A stretch of DNA of 53,736 nucleotides from NCBI GenBank assembly GCA_946803715.1, contig CAMPET010000012.1, forward strand, positions 324,363-378,098, given 5' to 3'. Made by a program: the position numbers and the translations under genes. The stretch comes from Beroe ovata. Lineage: Eukaryota > Ctenophora > Nuda > Beroida > Beroidae. Positions 1-9,982 of the stretch are shown here, piece after piece. The notes under the pieces are model-generated. The model made no database searches and was not told the DNA's origin. It saw nothing but the letters and a program-made list of their open reading frames with translations. Numbering within the stretch: position 1 is the stretch's first letter; every line of letters begins with the position of its first letter.

Positions 1-32
<32 letters not shown>
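1..32. repeat. (CA)n microsatellite at window edge
   Basis: Pure CA dinucleotide run. It is followed by a segment (about 33-58) that recurs after another CA tract near 9,555-9,583, so the microsatellite seems to be the edge of a dispersed repeat. Confidence 0.95.
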
Positions 33-38
<6 letters not shown>

Positions 39-1593
39 TAAAGAGTAGTAGCTTCAAATAATAGTTGAACATATAGTTCACCTGAGAAAAATACCTAAAG
101 AATTACACGGAACATGTGAATGATGCTAATGAGGACGAGGGAAAAGAAAGGAATGATGACGAAAACTCTAACTACTGCAATTTAGTAAACCACTAATAGT
201 ATCGTAGTATAGATGACGGGGGGGGGAACAAAGATTTAGGGGACTTACAAATGAATCATAAAGTATAAGGGACAAGATATCGCAGGAAAGCCAGAGAGAA
301 GACAGCAAAGAAGATTTGCCTGAATCAGAATTCAGTGGGGGACAGTTGAAAGAAAATGGACTATTAGACAGTACATGATGCTAGTTCAAATACTGGCGTT
401 TCGTTAACATCACTATAGATCACAGGATACTTCATAGTGGATATAGTTTATCCACGGTTGATTTGGAGAAGGTTAGCAATTCCGAACACAGTGAGCCTGT
501 GCACGAGTCGGAGCACGAAAGTCACGTGGGAGAACACGTGGTAACCACCAGATCAGGTTGGGTGTTACTAATACTAAGTATTACTAAGTATTAATAATAC
601 TAAGTATTACTAAGTATTACTGATACGAAGTATTGCTAAGAATACCTGTACCTACGTAATTAATATCTTAATAAGTTTATATTCAGGTGATCAAACGCGT
701 TGGAGAAGGGGAAATTGAAGATATAAAAGAGGGAACCTGGATGTGAATTAGCAGCTCGCTGAACCAAGCCACAAGATCTTGTTCACAATATGCTTTCTTT
801 TCGCTTAAAAAAAGCGAAGAATCATATAACGGGGAAAATAAATACGATTATACTCTTGAAACATGGGGTCACACTTGCTTAATTTATGTGTGACATAGCA
901 TAATATTCACGTGATCGTTGTGGCAAGAAAAACGAACATATAAAAAGGGAGAACCTGGGTGATAACCTATCATTTTGCTAGAAACCTACTAACAATACAA
1001 TCTTGTAACCGTTTAGCTACCATTATAATCTGTACGAAAAACTCCGCCACCAGAACTCCACTTGCACAGAGGTTTAGGACTCACCTCCTAAGGTCTGAGA
1101 TAAGGTTCCATCGCAGGAGGACCATAACATTACAAGAGCAGATAATCTTATTACCCTAGTGGTTGGTGATAATTTTATAATACAGTTGGCAATACAATTA
1201 TAAGTAAAAACTACATCTGACAGTGAATCAGATGATTAAGTGACATCAGAGGATCCAGACAAGGGGAAAAGTAAAGATGAGAATAAGCAGAGGGACACAT
1301 AGAGTCAGAATAAACTTCTGCTGCGGCCGCCCCGATTGGCGAGGAGTTAGCAACAGAAGAGAGCGAAACGGGAAAAGCACAAGATAGCAGAAAGAAGTAG
1401 AAGAAACTACAGGGAGAATCAGGAGGCAGTGATGAAACATGCCTACGTCTAACGTCATCCTGTGTAAATTGTAAAGACATGACCTCCAACAACTAATGAT
1501 AAAATATCATATTATATACCCATGGAGGGGCTACTCAACCCTCCAAAGGGAACAGACCTCTCATGAAAGCATGAAAAAAGACGAGATTTTAGT
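33..1593. other. Gene-free AT-rich stretch
   Basis: No convincing coding exon is visible. It contains a short-period tandem repeat at about 565-640. It also contains two copies of a TATA-like block, ATATAAAA followed by purines and AACCTGG, at about 721-742 and 938-961. These two blocks could be promoter remnants of a retroelement, but no LTR ends were found. From about 1,210 to 1,590 the + strand reads as acidic and basic residue-rich frames broken by several stops, which may be the decayed upstream part of the zinc-finger copy that follows. Confidence 0.5.
565..640. repeat. Short tandem repeat, TACTAAGTAT-like units
   Basis: Imperfect head-to-tail copies of a 9-18 bp AT-rich unit built around ACTAAGTATT. 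Low-complexity sequence with no coding potential. Confidence 0.8.
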
Positions 1594-1686
1594 CCTGGAG
1601 ACTATGTACCTATGTCTAGGATGCGGATATGTGAATTTCCGACGAAATCTACATTGCCATCGTTGCTCACTCCCTACTCCTGCAAG
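1594..1686 (+). pseudogene. Degenerate RanBP2-type zinc-finger segment
   Basis: The + strand encodes Cys-X2-Cys-X10-Cys-X2-Cys with an Asn three residues after the second Cys and NF following it (CLGCGYVNFRR). This is the spacing of the RanBP2-type zinc ribbon, a family that binds single-stranded RNA or ubiquitin. The segment is flanked by an acceptor-like TTTTAG and a donor-like AAG/GTTAGG. The residues expected just before the first Cys (PGD plus an aromatic) are present but in the adjacent frame, so one extra base seems to separate them. Upstream frames hold many stops. It is probably a decayed gene or retroelement copy. A live short exon cannot be excluded. Confidence 0.4.
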
Positions 1687-4600
1687 GTTAGGCATGATTA
1701 ACACGGGAACGTAGACTTCAACAACAGCTAGAGCACCATCACCATCTGAGTCAAACACATCTATGCAAGCGACTCGTCAAGCAGCAGTAGTAATTCTGAT
1801 TCTGAGTTATATGAGTCGTGTTAATAGATATGTAGGTAACACATTTTAGTTCAATGACATTTGAAGATATTCAATTGCATCAAAACGCTCTTAGGACTGA
1901 CTTTACTTTAAAAGTATAAAGGACTCATCGGAAAATTCTCCATTTTTGTCTCAAAATTAATAAAGTAAGATTTCGTAGGGAAGAGCATTCAGACACCTTA
2001 AGTTATACCCTCCTTGGCCTAACCTAGACAACCTTCAAACTTTACTTTTTCTCTAACTTCCTCTTTTATGTGATTACTGATTGTATGTTTGACATCACAG
2101 AGGTGATAGGTTTGACATTGTATTGCTATAATTCTTATAATCGTTGTTCTAATTCTATAGGAAGGAGAAATAAAAGTAAAAAGGGGGGGGCGAGGATTAT
2201 TATATACTGGGGAAAATAAACCACACTCTACTCTTGACATTTTCGTGGCTTAATCTATGCTATGGCGATAACGAGGGGGAAGTGCATATAAACCAAGATG
2301 AAAGCTTGGCCACAATATGTATAAAAGTTACCGGATCTTCTACAGTGAAACAAGAATGTATATGGAAAGTGGAAGATTTGTTTATTCAAGAATAACTTAA
2401 ATAAACATATTGTCAATACAAGGGATAAAAAACTGTCAAGGGATTAAAAATAATACCTAGAAAGAAATTGCTCAACCGAAAAATCGTTCTTGGAGGAGGC
2501 ATAATGGCTGAGTTTTGGGGCAAGGGGGAAAAAATATGGAAATGCTCTGGTTCAGCAATTACCAAGACAGATTATTTCCAAGACAGCAAAGATTACAACA
2601 ATTAGAGACATTATAGGTTTTATTTTAGAGACATATAATATCATAATTATACTCTTGAGAGATGTATATCGCTGATTTGATCGTTCACTCTTTAGCAGAG
2701 ACTTTCAGTTCACACATCACTAATATGAGAACAGATAGAAGAGACTACTTCCTTGTATCATGAATTAATGAGACGGGTGGCGAGCTCTTCATTCATGCTG
2801 CCCTATCTGTAAGTATTGCAATCTAGAGAAATTGCGATTTGGTGGAGGTTGTGTTGAAACCCAAACATAGTGAAACACCTCCAGAAGATGGAGATGAGTT
2901 GGAGGAAACAGTGGAATCAAGAACTGATTAATTTCTCCAGCAGCTGAGACGGAGAAAAAAATACCAGCGAAAGTGAGTACAAATGTGGTCACACAGACAT
3001 GGACACACGTGTATAAACACATGCACAAAACATACCCAAGCTTTCTGAATTCTGGCATATCAATGAGAGATTAGTAAGGCGAAAAACACACGGAAAAGGG
3101 CTGCCTTAGGGGGCGCCTAACCACAAGCTGACAACTAGCAGTCAGCAGCAGCCAGAAGAAAAGATAGCACTGTCAAGAAACTCGTCATGAACTGCTGACG
3201 GAAGGTTACTAAAAAGTTAATATGATCAAGAAAGTAGAAATGGTCGAGAGAACAAATACTTTATTATAATTATCTCAAAACCGCAAACGTAAAATTTGAA
3301 GTATCATTTCCTGTTGAATCTTAATTCCATTCATGTACATAGTTCTTCTTATGTTATGTTCTTATGTTATGATAAGAAACGTTTATAGATCATAGTCAAT
3401 CTATTTCCTTAATCCTTCGACGTAGACCATTGCCGTGACATTGTTTAACGTCAAGGACTTCGAAAGTCAATGAAAGTTACCAACCTCCACCTATATATTT
3501 AATCACCTAAATAATTCATCCTCACAACCATCCTCACAATCATTGAATCATTTGAGCTCTCTCCCCAATTGATTTAAAAGGTTATTGATTCTTATGAGAG
3601 TTAGTTTTAGCCGAGAGTACTGTATCTGCAAACCTTGCACTGTACACTTGAATTGGAAACTTCAACTATTGATCTCTTCAGTCTTCGTGGAAACTTACCT
3701 TGAATCGAACAAATCACTGGCAATAGGGGCGCAACAATAAGAATCAACAACATGAATAAAGTATGTAAGCTCATTTCTGCATACGATGATCCTGCATATG
3801 GGTTGCTAGCAGATAGTTCTATCGCTCAGTGAGTGCCCGGATGATGGTCAAGATATTTCCAACAGCTGTCGGGCACCCTGCCCGAGCAAAGCCCCCTTAG
3901 TACCGACAGTTGCAGAGTTCACATTGAGACCACAGCAATCAAGATAGACTGATCATGTCCAACTGTCCAAGTAGGGCGGAATCCGGGAATGGTTTGTTAA
4001 ATACACCGGCAAATTTGTGATCAAGAAAGGGGAGCCTTAAGTCTATAAAAGATGATAGCTTTTACCAGCTTCTTTTTCTCAAAATCTATCAATTCTCATC
4101 ACTTCAACAAATCGATTTCTCGTTCATAATCAGGCGAGTGAGAGCTCAACTGACGAAGGGAAAGGAAGCGAGGGGAAAGAGAACAAAACAAGATCGAATG
4201 ACGAGGGAGACCGGGATCACTGGATACGACTCGACAGTATAACAAATATTGTACCTGCCTGAGTAGTGGATTATCAAAGAAACTATAATTCAATAGTTTC
4301 AAAACCAAAAGTATAGGTAATATTTTGAACTATTCTCTTACTCTTCCCAGTTGATTCCTTCCCTACTCTTCTTTCAGTTTCACTTCTTTTCTATTTTCGA
4401 ACAATTTTCAACAATCTTATTTTCTTGTCATTTGATTCACTTTTTCTCCTTCTTTCATCCTTTTTTCTTGTTTTTCTTAATCTTTCATCAACTTAGGTAT
4501 TAAGTTCAATCAACAGCACATAACGTATAAACCAACGCTAATTAACTGAGTGATCAGAATAACGAACTACGCATATGTAGCTAGTACACAAGTACGTCTA

Positions 4601-6772
4601 CCTAGTTCCTGGTGCAAAAGAAGCACACTTATTCTCGGGGAACCCTTACTCAACGCCCGTGTAATTGGGAGGAAGGCGTTTCTACCAATACTCGTCCCCG
4701 AAGAGAGCACCCAACGAAGAGGGGCACCCGACTTCAGAACAGCAGCGAATTAGAATCTGCATGAATTCAAAATATACATTATGCTAAACAGTCCGCAATC
4801 TGTTCGGGAAAACTAGTGTGTACTGTGACAGAGGGAATGATATGTCACTGACTTCTAAAAAGATAATATATAGTCACAAGAAATCATGAGATGCAAGATT
4901 CTTGGATGTTTCAACCCATGATGTTAAATCAATCTTTTATTATCACTTATTATTCTGGAAGTACCTATCAACAGAGGAAAAAGAACGGTTCCGTTTGACA
5001 ACTTCGAGGAGTCGGTCAGCAGAAAAAAAATTCTACGGTTGATACCTACTGCTTAATTCATTCTATTTATAACTGAGAAAAGATTTACATGTTAAATATC
5101 CGTATCGACACTTCAATAGAGCCACAAACCAAGAAGCTGGACGGGGATCGACCTGGACCGTCTGGCCTCTGAAGCAGATTTTATTTTGTAGATATTTACA
5201 TGATTAATGTTTTATTTTTGATTCAATTTTTTCCATAGTTAATCAACAACATAAAAGTGTCAAATATGGCACAAAGCGAGGTCTTATACACTCTCGCGTA
5301 TTTCATTGATAACATTCTGAAATGTTTCCCAGTTCACGTTTCCACACACAGATCCAATGAGGTCTTTATATCAATCTTATTCGTGAAAGACGCTTTCAAG
5401 ACCCAAAAGAACCTAACTCCTGTCTAGATTAGATTAAATAGGTATGTGCCTAAGAAAACAGAAAGCTTCTTTCATAGTCCAAGAGTACTGATAAAAGCTA
5501 AATTGACGATAGAGCTGATATACCAGAGAGTAGCACGCATTGCTTTACACTCTCCTCTATTCACTGCAGCATAGTCGATATTCTGCTTCCGAATCAGCAA
5601 TGTCTCCTCCTGATCTCCTAATTCCTATCCGCCCCAGCTCCAGCTGCAGCAAAAGCTAGACCAGCAAGACCAGATGCAAATCGGGTATCATCATGATGCA
5701 CTGAGAGGGGGACGCGCCTCAGGGCTCACGAAATTGTTGAACATTTGGTACATTATATATTGTAAGGAGAAAACTTAATGTCGTAGTAGCTGAGGATGAG
5801 GAAAATATTTCTACAATAACTTGGCTCGTTTCATTGCCTCCGTGAACGAAACAATGAAAGTGTAACTGTCCTAAGGAGAAAACTGTTAAAATAGGGGCAG
5901 TATCTAGTTTGAATTGTACAATTATTTAGAAACTTACCCTCAAGAATTATTCTGTGAAATGTGGCGGCTGTATCAGATAGAACAGTCATTGTAAACATAA
6001 GTACTCTTTCACTCAAGTGGTTCATTCGCATGATTTGAGGTCAAGACGTGGAAGAAAGAATTTGCTGAAAGGATGAAATATTTGATAGAGTCGGACAGTT
6101 GCAGAGGAAGATGGAAAGTATGTTGAGGGAGTAAAAAATCTCCAGGAGAGGAAAATAAGGGTGGTTCATACGTCATGTGTTACCGAAGCTGGATTTAAGC
6201 TGCAATTTACCTGGTCGGTAACATATATCTGATACCATAGGATCATGGGTTAATACCAGATTTTCAGGAGAGACATTATGGAAGATACACCACTAAAAGA
6301 TACACCACTAAAAGAAATCGCTCCGGGCGGCGGGCATTATATTATCATATAAGTGTTGAACTAAAGGATGTGTCTGTGAAGACCAACAATCAACATTCGA
6401 CAACAGGGATTCTATAATAAGGTGAAAACTCAATTTCCAGGAGAAGATAACAGTTGAAGGGGAACAGAAAATAAGTCAGTGTTAGCTAACTCGTTGGGGA
6501 GTAAAGTCTTCAACACCGATTCATCCCTTTCCCATTCACTTCTCTCTTTCTCGTAATTTACATCAAGTAGGTAACACACAATATATTCATCAATTAATAA
6601 TCATTATTAAGTAGACATAAATTTGCGACAAAAAATAAATTTTCCTTTGCATAATAATCTTTGCTTTCGCATCGTTTTCTGTGCTCGCTTATCTACAACT
6701 GATAAAGTGTATATCACTGTTACCCAGGACTACCTTTCCGTGTGAAAATAATACACTATACACGGTCTCAAA
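1687..6772. other. Long gene-free stretch
   Basis: No exon-like open frame with domain content was recognised on either strand. The frames are short and have no recognisable composition. The only structure noted is one member of a dispersed repeat at about 3,405-3,595, with an inverted relative near 27.1 kb. A TATA-like CTATAAAAG at about 4,043 has no identifiable gene downstream. Confidence 0.5.
3405..3595 (+). repeat. Dispersed repeat, copy 1
   Basis: About 190 bp that matches the reverse complement of about 27,040-27,265. Shared blocks include TTGTTTAACGTCAAGG, ACCAACCTCCA, AATTCATCCTCACAACCAT and CTCTCCCCAATTGAT, in the same order with small indels. Both copies end in a TATA-like A/T-AAAAGG box, so this may be a solo-LTR or SINE-like element. 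Its exact termini are not defined. Confidence 0.7.
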
Positions 6773-7663
6773 ATGGTCAATCAGGGGAAAAATTGCATGC
6801 TTGACAGTGAAAAAGTCAAGACTATCATTGGAAAATTGATTGATAAAGCTACTCTATCTATCAGACCAGTTATTTCTAGTTTTGACTGTTTTCAGAGTCG
6901 TTCGAGCAATATCCACCGTATCAGTCAGCACACCGTCGCACTTCTCGAATCTTGTGCTGAGTTCCTTGGGATCTCCCTTTCAGACGACAAGGGTTTCAAA
7001 TTGTTCAACAAGTCATCTCTCGTGAGCCGCATCTACCTTGGGTTGATGGCATTAATGCCAGCCACATGTGCAGAATGTGGAGAGGGCTACGTGACTGAGC
7101 ACGAAGCTGACCCTGCACCGTTCTTCTACTGTTTCAGGTGTTTCAAAGGGGCACATAACTGCGAGAGAAACCGTGTCCTGCATCAGACATTCTCAGTACT
7201 GGACACGCCGACCGGGTTCGTGTGGCTCTGTGACACATGCCACGCTGATGTGGATCCAATAGAGCCCAGAAAACAGAGATCACGTCACACTTCAACTTCC
7301 ATTGCTACGGACAGTACATCTGATCTCTCTAACCTCACTCTCTCAGGTGCAATGTCCTCAACACAGAGACATTCCCGTGACACACCCCCTGTGGGTGGAG
7401 CACATTCTTCCACCTCATCTGCTACAGCACCGGTGGTGACTCAGCCAGCCACACAGGTCTGTCAGAAATATCTCAACTGGGACTGCCCTCATGGGATATC
7501 TGGTAGGAAGGAGATCAATGGACAGTGTTGTCCCTTCTCACATCCCAGGCTCTGTAATCAGTTCAGACAATCAGGGTCGAAAGGTAGGAGAGGNCGATCA
7601 CTTTATCTTTTAATCTTGAGAGATAAGAAAGGGCATAAAATGGGGACCCTTTTCTGTTCTTGA
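6773..7663 (+). mobile_element. Truncated LINE ORF1-like protein with PHD-like and CCCH zinc fingers
   Basis: An intronless frame of 296 codons. Residues 99-156 carry a PHD/RING-like series of Cys pairs (C99/C102, C120/C123, C130, C153/C156) with Trp before the last pair (VWLCDTC). A Ser/Thr-rich linker follows. At residues 230-257 there is a CCCH-type finger ending in the motif CPFSHPRLC. This pairing is typical of ORF1 or gag-like RNA-binding proteins of invertebrate non-LTR retrotransposons, where ORF1 coats the element RNA. The similarity stops near residue 272, next to a single N at 7,594, and the tail looks like unrelated sequence. No reverse transcriptase follows, so this is a 5' fragment or an assembly-broken copy. 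Host gene origin is less likely because it has no introns and a repeat setting. Confidence 0.6.
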
Positions 7664-8399
7664 AAGTTATCCATTTCCTTTTCTAGAGTTCGAAGGTTTT
7701 ATTCAACAGTTGTGACCAATTTACCTACGAGAGGGGAATCTCCCTGTTGACTGTCACGTTTTATCATTCACTGTCAGTTTTAACACTGCCAGCCGGTGAA
7801 GAAAGGAAACCCATGCATAACTTGGCGGATGGCTGATTTACAGATCTGATCAATGATCATGTAGAAGAAATCACATTGCCATCACAAGTCATATAACATA
7901 CATCCTAGGTATATCGTGAGTAAAGACTAAAGATAAGAACAGTACCTAGTTATAAGTACAACGTCTCGAAGCCCCTCTAGACATATATAATTTTGGCAAG
8001 ATTGCCTGAAAACTGATCATCATGACCACCAATCAACCCATTATAACATAGAAAAATATTACCTTCTATAATTCGCCCCAGGTAAAATACTCATTGCACA
8101 AATAATGTTACATCAATCAATATTTGAGTGTAATCATGATTACAAGTTTTCCAGTAACTATAGAGCCCCATCTGCTGACTGAATATCAATCTCAGCAAAG
8201 TGTGTCAGTTTATTGGTGCAAGAGTGTGCTGTGGTTATGACTGCCACTTACTTTTACTTACTGCTGATAACTTCCTATAAGTAGGTATTGTCGCTTGTAT
8301 AATTGGTCCTCTATTTACCTGTATTGGCCCGGTCCAATCAATAGGGCCACATTTTGAGATCCCAGAGGCGTAACATGATTTAATTTCCATGATTTAACT
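7664..8399. other. Gene-free stretch
   Basis: AT-rich sequence with short unremarkable frames only. The last 150 bases may contain the promoter of the small secreted-protein candidate that follows. Confidence 0.5.
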
Positions 8400-8720
8400 A
8401 TGAAATTAAATTTTATAGTAATGGTTTTCTGCACTAAAGCGCTTTTCGTGGTCATATTGTGCTTTCACTCAGCCTCAGGTAAGCCGTAACATTCTCTAGA
8501 ATAGAATATAATTTCCTGTCAAAACCGGAAAAAGCTGTATGTATAGTAGGTTGTCGTAATTCCAGGCCGCAGTTTATCGGGGGAAACTACATCAAGCTGG
8601 GCACTTGGCGACCACGCTACGACCACATTTCCCGGCCCCACAGCCCCTACTACAACCTCACCACCACCATTAGACAACATGGAACAGGACTCATACAACC
8701 CCTTGTGTGGGGGAGTGTAG
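8400..8720 (+). CDS. Putative small secreted Thr/Pro-rich protein (two exons)
   Basis: Model: exon 8,400-8,478 joined to 8,566-8,720, 77 codons plus stop. Exon 1 starts at ATG and encodes a short charged start followed by a hydrophobic core (ALFVVILCF) and small residues (HSASG), a good signal peptide. It ends in G/GTAAGC, phase 1. The 87-nt intron ends in TTCCAG, and exon 2 continues in phase. Exon 2 encodes a Ser/Thr/Pro-rich stretch (TTTFPGPTAPTTTSPPP), which suggests O-glycosylation, and stops just after a single Cys near the C terminus. No family is recognised. It could be a secreted mucin-like peptide, or the first exons of a longer gene if the TAG is bypassed by another splice. The start was chosen because it is the ATG nearest the hydrophobic segment. 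Confidence 0.4.
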
Positions 8721-9450
8721 CTGCTTTAGGTAATTGAGACACAACATATTGAAAAAAACGTGTTTCGTTTGCGTTCGTGGAAATATTGAAAACGATTAAC
8801 GAAAGAAAAATCTTCAAAATAAGACTTGCCTTTGTCTTCGTGTGAGTGTAGTCTGACAACTGGCGTAGCGGGCAATGAAAACAGTGAATGATGAAAAGTG
8901 AAGAGCTGAGGTGTCCAACTGAAATGTGTAACATTGAGGGGTGCAGTACTGAGGTATGTAACAAAAGGGCTACCTCTCACGTGACTTGGCACGTGCAGTG
9001 TCTACAGTTAACGAGGAAGCCTCAGGGCCCCTGAGTCAGGTGTGGTCCCGAAATAATGAGGTGTCCATCGATTTAGAGCTGTTCGATCAGTGATGTAGTG
9101 CCTTATTAGGGACTATCATTGACTTGCTATTTTGCTACGTGCGTCACATATGGCGTTATCAGTCGGAGGGAAAGTGGGTTTCTAAATGATGACACAGGAT
9201 GACAAGGGGAAGTAAGGGGTTTTGGGTTTGATATTGTCAACAATTTTTGTTGAGATTTTTGAGACAATTTTGAAATTTATTGCATTTTTTTCTACTCGGG
9301 TGAGATGCTTTCATTCAAACATGTTCCTGAAGTACAGAGCAGTACAGTATTGCGTAACAGATAAAGTGAGTTATGACTGACATTCAGCTTCAAACAAGAG
9401 TTTCATTCCAGCTGTTTCACTCTCATCTGTAAACCACCACCATTGTCGAA

Positions 9451-9548
9451 CACACACACACACACACACCACACACACACACACACACAACACACACAGG
9501 TGTTCCAATGCANACACACACACACACACACACACACAACACACACAG
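9451..9548. repeat. (CA)n microsatellite with duplicated flank around an N
   Basis: CA repeats are interrupted at 9,513 by an N. The same 19-base unique string, starting CACACAGGTGTTCC, lies both immediately before the N and again about 50 bases after it. This is what a forced join of two overlapping contig ends would give. Confidence 0.9.
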
Positions 9549-9906
9549 GTGTTCCAATGCAATTTAAAGAGTAGTAGCTTCAGCTATTTATTTTGTAGGA
9601 TCTGACAGTCAAAATTCATGAAATTGGGTATGTTGAGATCGAGCCAATATTACAATATGAACATAGGTACTGTCTAGTGTACACCTACCTATTATATGCT
9701 TATATGCTAGATTTCAATTATCAATAGCCAAGGGAATTCCACTGTCAATCCCGAATTCGCTGTGACATATATTTTCTGTCAAGAATTGAAGCAACCGGCG
9801 ACCCTAAAAATTGAATGGTGGTTATGATAACTTGGACTTATCAGTTGCCGACTACAGCTGTTAGGAAAAGGGGAGTTAAAAGTATTGTGAAACCCAATGT
9901 TGCATT

Positions 9907-9982
9907 AAAGTAGTGTTGTAAAGTTTAAAAACTTGTAAAGTTTAAAAACTTTAAAAACTTTTAAACTTTACAACACTACTTT
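9907..9982. repeat. Hairpin with 22-bp perfect arms
   Basis: The left arm 9,907-9,928 (AAAGTAGTGTTGTAAAGTTT plus AA) is exactly complementary to 9,961-9,982, with a 32-base AT-rich loop that itself repeats AAACTT. No open frame and no clear target-site duplication are visible. Confidence 0.85.

Noticed and set aside
1211-1492. 93-codon - strand frame
   Set aside because: Ser/Phe-rich antisense of an acidic/basic coding-like + strand. Better explained as a shadow of a decayed gene.
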